From NCBI GenBank assembly GCA_965260995.1, contig CBDHCD010000001.1, positions 372,001 to 436,000 of the forward strand: a stretch of 64,000 bases of DNA, in the 5' to 3' direction. This document shows, one piece after another, positions 18,000 through 27,424 of this stretch (position 1 is its first letter; each line of letters starts with the position of its first letter). The translations under genes and the position numbers were made by a program. Under the pieces are notes generated by a model. The model saw only the letters and a list, made by a program, of their open reading frames with translations. It was not told where the DNA came from and did not search any database. Source of the DNA: JBBROS01 sp965260995 (GTDB lineage: Bacteria; Pseudomonadota; Alphaproteobacteria; Acetobacterales; Acetobacteraceae).

Positions 18000-18952
18000 G
18001 GCTGGCGCTGCTGCTGCTGGCCGCGACAGGCATCCTGATCGTCGCATCGGTCGTCAGCTTCATGCTGGTGCGTCGGAGCGAGGCGGCGTCGCGCATGGCC
18101 CGGCGGCGCGACGGGATGGTCAGGCAGCAGCAGTTGCCGAAGGAGGCGACGATCAGCGCGCCGGTCTCGGCGCTGGTGTTTCCCGTGACATGGATCGGCT
18201 CCTTGTTCAAGCGCACGTTGGGCATGAACCCGAGCCGGGTCGAGCGTTACAGGTTCTCGCCCTGGCTGGCCATGCCCTTGGCGGTCGGGCCTGCGGCGAT
18301 CGTGTGGTGGCTGCTGCATCGGTTGCTGGGGCCGTTGGCTTTGCCAGCCGCCGCGCTTTGCTGGCTGTTGTGTGTCCGCGGCGTCTATCAGTCCGATGAT
18401 GCGAAGCGCGACGCGGCGCTGCTGAAGCAGTTTCCCGACGTGCTCGCGACGATCGTGCGTGCCGTCCGGGTCGGCATCCCAGTAGCGGAGGCGTTGCGCA
18501 TCGTCGCGCAGGACGCGCGGCAGCCGAGTGCGGCCGAGTTCGGCCGGGTGCACGACTACGTCTCGATCGGCAAGCCGCTCGACGAAGCGCTCCTGGAGCT
18601 CTCGATCCGGAACCGGTTGCCGGAATATCGCTTCTTCGCGACGGCGCTGACGCTGCAAAGCCAGACGGGCGGCAGCCTGACCGAGACGCTCGAAAGCTTG
18701 GCGGACGTCATCCGCAAACGCGTGGCGCTCAAAGCGCGCGGCTACGCGCTGGCAGCGGAGGCGCGCACGAGCGCGATGGTGCTGGCTTCGCTTCCGGTGT
18801 TGTCGTTCGTCGCCCTGCTGGTGCTCAATCCGCTCTACATCAAGCCGTTTTTCCAGGAAGGCACGGGACAGAACGTCTTCGCGTTCGGCGTGATCTGGCT
18901 TGTTCTCGGTTTGTGGATCATGAAGAAAACGATTCGCAAGAGCCTCTCATGA
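17996..18952 (+). CDS. tadB: Tad pilus inner-membrane platform protein TadB
   Basis: The 318-residue T2SSF-family protein has an N-terminal helix (LALLLLAATGILIVASVVSF), two central helices near residues 85-125, a cytoplasmic GspF domain (KQFPDVLATIVRAVRVGIPV through LSIRNRLPEYRFFATALTLQ and GGSLTETLESLADVIRKR), and C-terminal helices. It pairs with TadC to form the platform on which CpaF acts. The start overlaps cpaF and the end overlaps tadC, both as ATGA. Confidence 0.92.
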   Translation: MRLALLLLAATGILIVASVVSFMLVRRSEAASRMARRRDGMVRQQQLPKEATISAPVSALVFPVTWIGSLFKRTLGMNPSRVERYRFSPWLAMPLAVGPAAIVWWLLHRLLGPLALPAAALCWLLCVRGVYQSDDAKRDAALLKQFPDVLATIVRAVRVGIPVAEALRIVAQDARQPSAAEFGRVHDYVSIGKPLDEALLELSIRNRLPEYRFFATALTLQSQTGGSLTETLESLADVIRKRVALKARGYALAAEARTSAMVLASLPVLSFVALLVLNPLYIKPFFQEGTGQNVFAFGVIWLVLGLWIMKKTIRKSLS

Positions 18953-19878
18953 CGCCGTTGCTCATGGCGGCCGGGATGGTGAGCGCGTTGGCGAGCGTCA
19001 TGGCCGCGATCACTTTGGCCGGACTGAAGCGGCGGGAACGGCTTCAGCGCCGCTTCCAACTGGTGCGGCATGCCTCCAGGTCGGCGGGCGGCGGAAGCGA
19101 GCTTTCTGATCCAGCGCACCTGATCCGCTTCATCGCCGGCGCGGGTGCGGCAGTGGCGCGGAGCGGCCTGCTCTCGACCGCCACGCTTCAGCAACTTGAG
19201 CAGACGCTGAGTTCTGCCGGGCTGCGGGGTTCGACCGGGCTGAGCTTCTTCGTTGGCTCGAAACTGATGCTCGTCATCATCGCTCCCCTGGTCGCGTGGC
19301 TGAGCCTGAGGCACGCGATCAGCGCCACGGCGGCGCTCAACTTGAGCTTGGTCGCTGCTGCCGTGATCGGCTTGCTGCTGCCAGATTTCGTGATCCGACG
19401 CCGCCGGGCGCGCTATCTTCGCCGCCTGCAAGCCGGGTTGGCCGACGCGATGGATATGATGGTGATCTGCGCCGAGGCGGGGTTGGGCCTTGAATCGGCA
19501 TTCCAGAGAGTGGCGGCCGAGATCGGCTACGCGCACCCCGCGGTCGCCGAGGAGATGACGCGGACAGCGAGTGAGCTGCGCATCGCCGCGGACCGGCGTT
19601 CGGCTTTGCTGAACATGGGGGAACGAACCGGGTTGGAGAGCCTGAAGCGGCTTGGTTCCACCCTGGTTCAAACGCATAAATATGGCACGCCCCTCTCCCA
19701 ATCGCTCAGAATATTGTCGGTCGAGTTGCGGGAGGAAATGCTGATCCGGTTCGAAGCCAACGCTGCAAGGCTCCCGGTCTTGCTGACCATACCGATGATC
19801 ATTTTCATCTTGCCAACGGTTTTCATCATCGTTGGTGGACCTGCAATGCTGGCTGTTCTCCAATCAATTTATCACTGA
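18949..19878 (+). CDS. tadC: Tad pilus inner-membrane platform protein TadC
   Basis: The 309-residue second GspF-type platform protein has a hydrophobic N-terminus (LLMAAGMVSALASVMAAITL), paired helices around residues 95-145, the GspF domain (RRLQAGLADAMDMMVICAEA, AGLGLESAFQRVAAEIG), and a C-terminal helix ending LPTVFIIVGGPAMLAVLQSI. It works with TadB. The codon composition is somewhat less GC-rich towards the end, and tadD follows 14 nt later. Confidence 0.92.
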   Translation: MTPLLMAAGMVSALASVMAAITLAGLKRRERLQRRFQLVRHASRSAGGGSELSDPAHLIRFIAGAGAAVARSGLLSTATLQQLEQTLSSAGLRGSTGLSFFVGSKLMLVIIAPLVAWLSLRHAISATAALNLSLVAAAVIGLLLPDFVIRRRRARYLRRLQAGLADAMDMMVICAEAGLGLESAFQRVAAEIGYAHPAVAEEMTRTASELRIAADRRSALLNMGERTGLESLKRLGSTLVQTHKYGTPLSQSLRILSVELREEMLIRFEANAARLPVLLTIPMIIFILPTVFIIVGGPAMLAVLQSIYH

Positions 19879-19892
19879 CATATCCAAAATGG

Positions 19893-20621
19893 ATGTATTT
19901 GATGCGAGTGTTTTGGATCCCACTTCTGCTGACAATGTTGACGGCATGTGCGCAGGGAGTGCGCTCGGACATTAATCGCGTTCCGAGCCTGAGCGTCGGC
20001 GAGGCGGCGCTGGGCAGCGGCGTGCCGCAAACCGCGCTGTTCGTGGCGCGGCGACGTTTGGCGATCAATCGGGACGACGTGGACGCGCTTCTGATGCAAG
20101 GGGCGGCGCTCAATCAGATGGGGCAATTCGATGAGGCGCTGAGCAGTTTCCAGCACGCCGTGAGGCTGCAGCCCAAGTCTGGCCCGGCGCAGCTCGATCT
20201 TGGCCGGGCGCTGCTGGTGGCCGGGCGGCCGATCGAAGCTGAGGCCGCGCTGCGCCGGTCGGCTGAGAGCCAGGCGACGAACAGCGCCGTCCTCACCGAT
20301 CTTGGCATCGCTCTTGATCTGCAGGGCAAGCACCGTGAGGCTCAGGGCATGTATGAGCGCGCAATCGCCTTGGCGCCGAATTCGGAAGAGCCCCAGGTCA
20401 ATATGGGCGTGTCGCTTGCCTTGGCCGGTGATGCGGCCGCTGCCATCACCATTCTTCGTCCACTTGCTGCGCGCCCTGACGCACCGCGCCGTGTGCGGCA
20501 CAACCTCGCCATGGCCTTGAGCATCGCGGGCGATCGCGCTGCCGCAGAGCATCTGCTGCGGCCAGACCTGACGCAGGAGGAGGTGCGCGGCGCGATGGAC
20601 GCCTACAGTCAGCTTCCTTGA
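19893..20621 (+). CDS. tadD: Tad pilus TPR lipoprotein TadD
   Basis: The 242-residue protein starts with a lipoprotein signal (VFWIPLLLTMLTACAQG, lipobox LTAC). It then carries about five tetratricopeptide repeats, for example ALLMQGAALNQMGQFDEALS and LGRALLVAGRPIEAEAALRR. TadD is thought to help assemble the pilus secretin complex at the outer membrane. A second in-frame ATG three codons in is an alternative start. It is the last gene of the operon: no tadE, tadF or tadG pseudopilin genes follow, so those components must be elsewhere or absent. Confidence 0.88.
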   Translation: MYLMRVFWIPLLLTMLTACAQGVRSDINRVPSLSVGEAALGSGVPQTALFVARRRLAINRDDVDALLMQGAALNQMGQFDEALSSFQHAVRLQPKSGPAQLDLGRALLVAGRPIEAEAALRRSAESQATNSAVLTDLGIALDLQGKHREAQGMYERAIALAPNSEEPQVNMGVSLALAGDAAAAITILRPLAARPDAPRRVRHNLAMALSIAGDRAAAEHLLRPDLTQEEVRGAMDAYSQLP

Positions 20622-21603
20622 GAAGTGGTTTTCAGAATCCTTGGACAAAGTTCGAAATCCTTTCAATTCGATAAGTCCTCCAACCCTCCCGCCAAAGCTG
20701 TCGCTATGCCAGCCACCTGCGCGTCCAGCACGTCAACCTAACCGCCGCAATTCAAAGCCTTGGAAACCGGTTCCGTTCGAGGTGCATGGTTTTCGCGTGG
20801 CGGCTGTGCGAACGTGCGGACCTGTTGCCACCTCGGGGCACCATGAAGGCGGCTCAATGTGGCCGCGCTGAGAGTTGGTGGAAGCGGACGGTCACGGGGC
20901 ACGCTGCCCCCTGGTTCAGATCGTCAGGCGCGGCATGCGGCCACCGTTGAAGGAGCGATCATGGGCTTGCCGCCGACCGGTGGCAGGCCGGGCAACGCAG
21001 GAGCAGTCTTAATCTTGGCAGGTATAGCGCCGCCGCGCTTGAGGCTGTCGTCGCCGAGGGCGGCGCGGTCATGGCCGGCCGCCCCCCGCGCCGGCACGGT
21101 GCCGGCGTCGGTCGCGGTGCGCCCGAGCACGAGGGCGGGATGGGGACTGGTCGCGGCCCCCGGGTCGGTGGCCGCCACGACTGGCGGAACACCGGGTTTT
21201 CGGTGATGAAGGCCGCCTCCTGCCAGCGGCCCCAGGGCGCGCGCCGGCCACAGCACGGTGGCGCCGTGGGGCAAGACGACGGTGACGGCCCGGCCAGCGC
21301 GTCCGCCCTTGGACTGCGGCAAGGTGAGGCGCAGCCCGCATCCCCGCGCCTCAAGGTGCTCGACGCGGATCGCCGCCAGCTCCGAGCGGCGCAGCGCGCC
21401 GGCGAAGCCGACCAGCAGCAGGGCGCGGTCGCGCCGGATGCCACCTGTCATGGTTCCTCGTTGATGCGGCTCGGTTCGACCCGGTCGCATCACCCTGAAG
21501 GCTGATGGCCCCCGAAGATGGCCGGCTTCGCGGCAAGTCGCCGCAGATCCGGGGTGTTGAAAGTCCTTGCCGCCCAACGCAGTGAAAGGCAGTCTCAAAC
21601 AAA
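20622..21603. other. Gene-poor stretch after the Tad operon
   Basis: This stretch of about 1 kb has no intact gene. 20622-20950 shows nothing I can identify. 20960-21465 contains an eroded tyrosine recombinase on the minus strand (listed separately). The last 130 nt form the upstream region of the esterase gene. Confidence 0.6.
20960..21465 (-). pseudogene. Tyrosine recombinase (phage-type integrase) remnant
   Basis: The minus strand reads GGIRRDRALLLVGFAGALRR, then SELAAIRVEHLEARG, then LRLTLPQSKGGRAGRAVTVV. This is the catalytic-domain opening of XerD-like integrases, including the first catalytic Arg in ALRRSEL. Downstream similarity hops into another frame (ITENPVFRQSW), and the HxxR and Tyr motifs are lost. 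The gene therefore carries at least one frameshift and is non-functional. It marks past integration near this site. No attachment-site repeats were evident to me. Confidence 0.65.
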
Positions 21604-22689
21604 ATGAGCTGGAGAACGTCCGTGACCGTACGCGCGCTCGCCCGAGCAACCGCCATGACTGCCGCGCTCCTCTCCAGCCAAGTCCTTGCTCAAGCGCCGT
21701 CCGCCTCCGCACCGCTGGCTCCGCGCGAGGAGCCGGCCAAGACCATCCCGGTGCCCGATACCGTCAGCCCACAAATGCAGACTGTCATCGCCCAGCCGCT
21801 GCGCAGCAACTGGGACAACCCGCCCACCACGCCCGAGGGATGGCGTCAGCTCGCCGACAGCATCGCCGCCAACGTCGCGCCGCAGGTTCCCGCCATCGCC
21901 GGGCGGATGCGCCTCGCGGTCGAGTCGACCACCATCGACGGCGTGCATGCCTACATCATCATCCCGGAGGACATGCCGGCGCGCAACCGCGACCGCCTCG
22001 CGGTGCACGTCCACGGCGGCTGCTACGTGCTGAACCCACGCGAGGCCGCGCTGCCGGAAGCGATGTACCTGGCCGGATTCGCCCGCATGAAGGTCATCGC
22101 CGTCGATTACCGCATGCCGCCCGAGGCCTACTACCCGGCCGCCCTCGACGACGCCATGACGGTCTACCAGGCGGCGGTCAAGATGGTCCCTCCCCAGAAC
22201 GTCGCCGTGTTCGGCAGTTCGGCCGGCGGTGCCCTCACGCTCGAGATGATGCTCCGCGCCAAGCAGGGCGGCCTGCCGATGCCGGGCGCCATCGCGCCGG
22301 GCACGCCCATGTCCGACGTGACCAAGCGGGGCGACTCGTTCCACACCAACGCGATGGTGGACAACGTCCTCGTCTCGCCAGACGGGTTCTGCGACGCCGC
22401 GACCCGGTTCTACGCCCACGGCCATGACCTGGCTGATCCGATGCTCTCGCCGGTGTATGGCGACGTTGCCGGCTTTCCGCCGACGATCTTGACCACCGGC
22501 ACGCGCGACCTGCTGCTCAGCAACACCGTGCGGATGCACCGGGCCTTGCGTCAAGCCGGGGTGGTGGCGGCGTTGCAGGTGTTCGAGGGCCAGTCGCACG
22601 CGCAGTTCTACCGTGACGACCGCATCCCGGAGGTCAAGGAAGCCTTCGGCGAGATCGCCTCGTTCTTCGACCAGCACCTAGGGCAGTAG
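21604..22689 (+). CDS. Secreted alpha/beta hydrolase, HSL-like esterase family
   Basis: The 361-residue protein has an N-terminal signal peptide (ALARATAMTAALLSSQVLAQ, cleaved about residue 30) and an alpha/beta-hydrolase_3 domain. The oxyanion motif is HVHGGCYVLNP (HGG at 137-139), the nucleophile elbow is FGSSAGGA (Ser206), the acid lies in GTRDLLLSNTV, and the catalytic His is in EGQSHAQFY. The substitution GSSAG for the commoner GDSAG is seen in some family members. It probably hydrolyses short-chain esters or lactones in the periplasm. It stands alone among eroded mobile DNA, with no obvious operon partner. Confidence 0.85.
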   Translation: MSWRTSVTVRALARATAMTAALLSSQVLAQAPSASAPLAPREEPAKTIPVPDTVSPQMQTVIAQPLRSNWDNPPTTPEGWRQLADSIAANVAPQVPAIAGRMRLAVESTTIDGVHAYIIIPEDMPARNRDRLAVHVHGGCYVLNPREAALPEAMYLAGFARMKVIAVDYRMPPEAYYPAALDDAMTVYQAAVKMVPPQNVAVFGSSAGGALTLEMMLRAKQGGLPMPGAIAPGTPMSDVTKRGDSFHTNAMVDNVLVSPDGFCDAATRFYAHGHDLADPMLSPVYGDVAGFPPTILTTGTRDLLLSNTVRMHRALRQAGVVAALQVFEGQSHAQFYRDDRIPEVKEAFGEIASFFDQHLGQ

Positions 22690-23392
22690 CATGGGCGGCA
22701 TTGCTCCCCTGCGCGGTGCCCTGCCTTGCCCTGGCGTCCACGGTCCGCGCCCAGGAGCCTCGGTCGCGACGCTGGGCGATCGATGACTTCAAGCTGGAAC
22801 GCGGCGAGGCCGGTCATGACGTCAGCATCGCCCGCGGCGCTGCCAGGTTGGCCGGTCCGGTAAGGCCATGACGCCGTGGCAGGCATGCCGCCCGAGATCA
22901 TCGAGCGCGCGGCCTGGCCGTGCCGCTGCTTCGGTTTCAGCCCGCACGGCGTTGGCCCAACCCGGGCGGTGCGTGGCCCTTCGATAAGGTGTTCCCGCGC
23001 ATTCAAGGCAAGGCGCGTCACCCCTGGCGCACCGTGGACCAGCGCGGCCACGCGCCCGATCTCCTGGCACGCAGCCGGCGCAAGGCCCTGCCCGGCGTGG
23101 AGCATCGGCCGAGCAAGCACCTGAACACGCGAGCCGAGGCATCGCACCGCCCGACCTAGCGACGAGAGCGGCAGGCGCGGCGGCTCAAGCCAGCCCGTCA
23201 CGACCAGCGCTTCCTGATCAGCCGCACGCTCTTCGCGCCGCCTCAACCTTCACCTGATAACGCCGAACGCTGCCAGGTGCATCGCTGGGCCGTGCCCGAG
23301 CGCACCGTCGTGTCACGGGGGGCTGTCGGGCGGTGGCCCTCCACAAGCGGCGTCACTACATGTAAAGCACACGTCCCCTTCAGGAGCTGACC
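22690..23392. other. Gene-poor stretch with IS6 remnant
   Basis: This stretch of about 700 nt between the esterase and clpP genes has no intact gene. 22870-23270 reads as a decayed IS6-type transposase (listed separately). The remainder shows nothing recognisable except the AGGAG ribosome site of clpP near 23381. Confidence 0.55.
22870..23270 (+). pseudogene. IS6-family transposase remnant
   Basis: Plus-strand frames give pieces of an IS6-type DDE transposase in the right order: MPPEIIERAAW (N-terminal helix), VFPRIQGKARHPWRTVDQRG (the FVRIQGxxxYLWRAVDQDG block), KALPGVEHRPSKHLNTRAEA (VEHRSxKGLNNRAExSHQ block) and RRERQARRLKPARHDQRFL. The middle of the gene, with the first two catalytic acids, is largely deleted, and the pieces use more than one frame. 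It is therefore dead. Recognition is from conserved blocks only. Confidence 0.65.
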
Positions 23393-24076
23393 TTGGCCTC
23401 TTTGCATGATTACGCACCGCGCAGCGACGACGACGATCCCGACGCGCCCGAGCCGACCACGCCCGACGTGCCGGAGCCGATCGGCCCCGAGCCGAGGGAG
23501 CCGGACGACAACCGCACGTTGTCCTCGCCGATCAACGAGCTGGAGCATCGGCTGTTCAACACGCGCAAGGTGCTCGTGTTCGGCGCCATCAACGACAAGG
23601 TGGCGCGCGACGTGACCGGGCGGTTGCTGGCGCTGGCGAGCGACTCCGACAAGCCGATCGACGTTTACGTCAACTCGCCCGGCGGTCACGTCGAGAGCGG
23701 CGACACCATTCACGACATGATCCGCTTCGTCGATCCGGTGGCGCCCATCCGTGTGATCGGCACTGGCTGGGTGGCGAGCGCCGGGGCGTTGATCTTCCTG
23801 GCCGGCACCAAGGAGCGGCGGCTGTGCCTGCCGAACACGCGGTTTCTGCTGCATCAGCCGATGGGCGGGGTGCGAGGCCCGGCGACCGACATCGCCATCG
23901 AAGCCCGTGAGATCGTGAAAATGCGCGAGCGGATCAATCAGATCATCGCGTCCGAGACCGGCCAATCCATCGAGAAAGTCCGCCTCGACACCGAGCGCAA
24001 CTACTGGATGGGTGCGCAGGAGGCGATTGCCTATGGCATGGTCGATCGGGTGATCGCCAGCATGGCGGATCGGTGA
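23393..24076 (+). CDS. clpP: ClpP-like serine protease (solitary ClpP paralogue)
   Basis: The 227-residue ClpP-fold protein keeps the catalytic triad: Ser129 in GTGWVASAGALIFL, His154 in FLLHQPMGG, and Asp199 in RLDTERNYWM. The first 40 residues are an acidic, proline-rich extension (RSDDDDPDAPEPTTPDVPEP) not found in ordinary ClpP. Translation begins at TTG 23393 behind an AGGAG site with a short spacer. No clpX, clpA or tig gene is adjacent, so it is probably an extra paralogue beside a housekeeping ClpP. Its ATPase partner is unknown. Confidence 0.85.
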   Translation: MASLHDYAPRSDDDDPDAPEPTTPDVPEPIGPEPREPDDNRTLSSPINELEHRLFNTRKVLVFGAINDKVARDVTGRLLALASDSDKPIDVYVNSPGGHVESGDTIHDMIRFVDPVAPIRVIGTGWVASAGALIFLAGTKERRLCLPNTRFLLHQPMGGVRGPATDIAIEAREIVKMRERINQIIASETGQSIEKVRLDTERNYWMGAQEAIAYGMVDRVIASMADR

Positions 24077-25107
24077 AACAAGGCAAGGGCACTGCCCTTG
24101 ACTTCCCAAGCCACAGGCCCGAACGCCCGAGCAGTCGGGGCTTGCGAACTCGTTCCTGGTGGCGCGGGGGTGAAATCCCTCGCGCCCCCCCGTTGCGGTG
24201 GCACGGACCTGGTGAGGCCACGCTCCCGCGCGAGCCGTGCTAACGCCAGGCGACCTTGCCCGAGTTGGCGGCCGTTGCGCACGCATGATCGACCGCTGCG
24301 AGCTTAACCGCCCAGCGCCAGATGGTTTCGGTCTGGCACTTGGCCGCGAGCGGCGCGGACAGTGAGGCGTGCGAGTGAGCAGTCGTCCGGTTGCCCTATG
24401 CAGCGCCGCTCGCTGCCAGTGAGGCCTATGCCCGCGCGTCGCCCATCGGCAGGACCGCAACGGCCTCAACGTCGCCTAACGCGCCCTTACTGAAAGCGTC
24501 TAGAACCCGTAAGCCAAACGGCGCGAGACCCGCGTGATGCATTGTTTCGGCCGCGCCGATCACGTCGACCGTGCCGCCCTCGAACGGTTGGTGAGCAGTG
24601 TCAATCGCATGGCCGGCGCGAGCGGGGCGAGCGGCGGCAAGGCTGCGGCCGGCATCCCTGGGATCGAGATCAAGCGGGCGTTCGAGTTCGGCATCGTACT
24701 CGCCGTTCGTGCGCTCTGGGAGGCTGTTGGCATCGGCCCGGCTGCCCGCGGCATTGCCCGCCCCGAGGTCGCCCGCATCGCCGACTGCTTCATGGACCTG
24801 GTCGGCCCGCAGCGCTTTCGTGACGCATGCCCGCGCCAACTGTCCGGCGACGTGAAAAATGCGTCGCCATCATCCGCGTGCTGGCCAACGACTGCACCAG
24901 GCCGCATCGTCGCCGACGAGCCGGTAGGCCTGGCCCGCCCCGCGACCTGACCTCACCCGAGTTCGACCCGCTGCGGCGGCGTCCGTCGGCTGACTTAGGG
25001 TCTCATCACCGATGCGCGTCTCCGGCTGCATGCGTCATGCCGCCTCCATCAGAACGGTTCACGTCCAACCCCATCCATCAAACGCCACCACCGAACAGCC
25101 AATGCAG
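24077..25107. other. Gene-poor stretch between clpP and trpA
   Basis: No gene is supported in this stretch of about 1 kb. Several open frames of 70-140 codons exist on both strands around 24430-24950, overlapping each other in all frames. They have no ribosome sites and no recognisable motifs, and I consider them products of high GC. A degenerate palindromic repeat begins at its right edge. Confidence 0.55.
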
Positions 25108-25166
25108 TCTCAATTCAGTCGGGCGCATTCTCCCGCCCGACCGAACTAAGCAACCACGTGAAACGA
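25108..25166 (+). repeat. Dispersed palindromic repeat, degenerate copy C
   Basis: Arms at 25114-25125 and 25134-25145 form an inverted repeat with one mismatch (core GTCGGGCG / CGCCCGAC). The following AAGCAACCACGTGAAACGA aligns with the downstream flank of copies A and B (AGCAACCGCGTGGAACGA). It is a decayed member of the family, located just beyond the trpA stop codon, where it could also act as a transcription-stopping hairpin. Confidence 0.6.
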
Positions 25167-25200
25167 AGGCCGGACCGGATTCGCGTGAAGCGAGAACGCC

Positions 25201-26046
25201 CTAAGCGGCCACGCTCAACCGGGCCGACCGCACCGCCCCCGCCAGGTCGCCGATCTGCTTCAGCACGGCGCCCGCCGTCCCGGCCTGGGCGCGCCCATCC
25301 TCGTCCAGCGACGCCGCCAGCGTCTCGATCAGCACGCTCGCCACCACCACCGCGTCCGCCACCGTGGAAGCGTGCGCCGCCTGCGCCGGGGTCCGCACCC
25401 CGAAGCCGATCGCCACCGGCAGGTCAGTGTGCGCCCGCACCCGCGGGATCGCCTCCTCCAGCGCGCCGGCGTCGGCCGATCGCGTGCCGGTGATGCCCGC
25501 GATGGCGACGTGGTAGACGAACCCGCTCGCCTGGCCGATCACCAAAGGCAACCGGGCGTCGTCGGTGGTCGGCGCGACCAGACGGATCAGATCCAGCCCG
25601 GCCCCTTCCAGGTGCGGCAGCATCTCGTCCGCCTCCTCCGCCGGCATGTCGACGACGATGACGCCGTCCACCCCGGCCGCCACCGCCTCGCCGCAGAACC
25701 GCTCGACGCCGTAGGCCAGGATCGGATTCAGGTAACCCATCAGCACCACGGGCGTGTCGTCGTCCTCGCGCCGGAACGTCCGCACCATGTCGAGCGTGCC
25801 GGGCAGCGTCGCCCCGGCCTTGAGCGCCCGCTGCCCGGCCTGCTGGATGGTCGGCCCGTCCGCCGCCGGGTCGGTGAACGGCATCCCGATCTCGATCAGG
25901 TCCGCCCCCGCCGCCGGCATCCCGCGCATGATGGCCATCGAGGTGTCGAGGTCGGGGTCGAACGCCTCCACGAACGGGATCAGCGCGCCCCGGTTCTCCG
26001 CCCGGAGCGCGCTGAAGCGGGCCGCGATCCGGCCCCGCCCGCTCAC
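25201..26046 (-). CDS. trpA: Tryptophan synthase alpha chain
   Basis: The 281-residue TIM-barrel protein converts indole-glycerol phosphate to indole plus glyceraldehyde-3-phosphate and passes indole to TrpB. The catalytic Glu and Asp lie in LIEIGMPFTDPAADGPTIQ. Further signatures are VVLMGYLNPILAYG and VAIGFGVRTPAQA. Translation starts at a GTG (26046) that overlaps the trpB stop (GTGA), so the two subunits are coupled. With trpB and the nearby aminotransferase it forms the minus-strand arm of the aromatic supply beside the scytonemin-like cluster. Confidence 0.95.
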   Translation of the reverse strand: MSGRGRIAARFSALRAENRGALIPFVEAFDPDLDTSMAIMRGMPAAGADLIEIGMPFTDPAADGPTIQQAGQRALKAGATLPGTLDMVRTFRREDDDTPVVLMGYLNPILAYGVERFCGEAVAAGVDGVIVVDMPAEEADEMLPHLEGAGLDLIRLVAPTTDDARLPLVIGQASGFVYHVAIAGITGTRSADAGALEEAIPRVRAHTDLPVAIGFGVRTPAQAAHASTVADAVVVASVLIETLAASLDEDGRAQAGTAGAVLKQIGDLAGAVRSARLSVAA

Positions 26047-27260
26047 AGCGCCTCCCCCAGGTGCTGCGCCACCGTGTAGATGTCCTTGTCGCCGCGCCCG
26101 GACAGGTTGAGCACGATGGTCTGGTCGGGCTTCATCGTCGGCGCGAGCTTGGCGATGTAGGCCAGCCCGTGCGCCGTCTCCAGCGCGGGGATGATCCCTT
26201 CCAGCTTCGAGCAGAGCTGGAACGCCGCCAGGGCCTCGTCGTCCGTCGCCGACACGTAGTCGACCCGGCCGATGTCGTGCAGCCAGGAATGCTCCGGCCC
26301 GATCCCCGGGTAGTCCAGCCCGGCCGAGATCGAGTGCGCCTCGGTGATCTGCCCGTCGTTGTTCTGCAGCAGGTACGTCTTGTTGCCGTGCAGCACCCCC
26401 GGCGCGCCGCCGTTGATCGCCGCCGCGTGCGCGCCGCTGTCGAGCCCGCGCCCCGCCGCCTCGACCCCGATCAGCCGCACCTCGGCGTCGTCCAGGAACG
26501 GGTGGAAGATGCCCATCGCCGACGAGCCGCCGCCGACCGCGCACACGATCGCGTCCGGCAACCGCCCTTCCGCGGCCAGCATCTGCTCGCGCGTCTCGTC
26601 GCCGATCACCGACTGGTAGTCCCGCACCATCTGCGGGTAGGGGTGCGGCCCGGCCACCGTGCCGATGCAGTAGTACGTGTCCTCGACGTGCGCGACCCAG
26701 TAGCGCAGCGCCTCGTTCATCGCGTCCTTCAGGGTCGCGGCGCCCGAGGTCACGGCGTTGATCTCCGCGCCCATCAGCTTCATGCGGAACACGTTCGGCT
26801 GCTGCCGCGCCACGTCCGTCGCCCCCATGAACACCAGGCACGGCAGGTTGAACAGGGCGCACGCCGTCGCCGTCGCCACGCCGTGCTGGCCGGCCCCCGT
26901 CTCGGCGATGATGCGCGTCTTGCCCATCCGCTTGGCCAGCATGATCTGCGCCAGCACGGCGTTGATCTTGTGCGCGCCGGTGTGGTTCAGCTCCTCGCGC
27001 TTGAAGTAGACCTTGGCGCCGCCGTAATGGTTGGTCAGCCGCTCCGCGAACCATAACGGGCTCGGCCGCCCCACGTACTGCCGCAGCAGCCGCCGCCATT
27101 CCACGTCGAACGCCGGGTCGCGCTTGGCGTCCTCGTACGCCTGCTCCACTTCGAGCACGTTCGGCATCAGCGTCTCGGCGACGAACCGGCCACCGTAGTC
27201 GCCGAACCGTCCCCGGCTGTCCGGTCCGCTGCGCAGGCTGTTGGGCAAGATCTCGTTCAC
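26043..27260 (-). CDS. trpB: Tryptophan synthase beta chain
   Basis: The 405-residue PLP enzyme joins indole and serine to make tryptophan. Its landmarks are KREELNHTGAHKINAVL (PLP lysine in HKIN), ETGAGQHGVATATACAL, and the GGGSSAMG phosphate-binding loop. I chose the GTG at 27260 (VNEILPNSLRSG) because AGGAG lies 8 nt upstream; the frame stays open to an ATG at 27293 that lacks a good ribosome site. No trpF lies upstream, unlike the common trpFBA order. The 165 nt before it (27261-27424) separate it from the aminotransferase gene. Confidence 0.95.
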   Translation of the reverse strand: MNEILPNSLRSGPDSRGRFGDYGGRFVAETLMPNVLEVEQAYEDAKRDPAFDVEWRRLLRQYVGRPSPLWFAERLTNHYGGAKVYFKREELNHTGAHKINAVLAQIMLAKRMGKTRIIAETGAGQHGVATATACALFNLPCLVFMGATDVARQQPNVFRMKLMGAEINAVTSGAATLKDAMNEALRYWVAHVEDTYYCIGTVAGPHPYPQMVRDYQSVIGDETREQMLAAEGRLPDAIVCAVGGGSSAMGIFHPFLDDAEVRLIGVEAAGRGLDSGAHAAAINGGAPGVLHGNKTYLLQNNDGQITEAHSISAGLDYPGIGPEHSWLHDIGRVDYVSATDDEALAAFQLCSKLEGIIPALETAHGLAYIAKLAPTMKPDQTIVLNLSGRGDKDIYTVAQHLGEAL

Positions 27261-27424
27261 GCTCGGCACTCCTTCAACACAACACGATAACATCTGGCGG
27301 TCGCATCGGGTCCGGGAAGCGCGTCGTCATCATCATTTGACCTGGAGTCCGAAGTCGATCCGGCCACTCCGTACGAACGCGACCCGCCCGATACATGAAC
27401 TCGACTGTGCAACCCGCGACTCCG

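Noticed and set aside
24426..24950. Open frames of about 90-140 codons on both strands between clpP and trpA
   Set aside because: They overlap each other in several frames, lack ribosome sites and show no recognisable motifs; typical of high-GC DNA.
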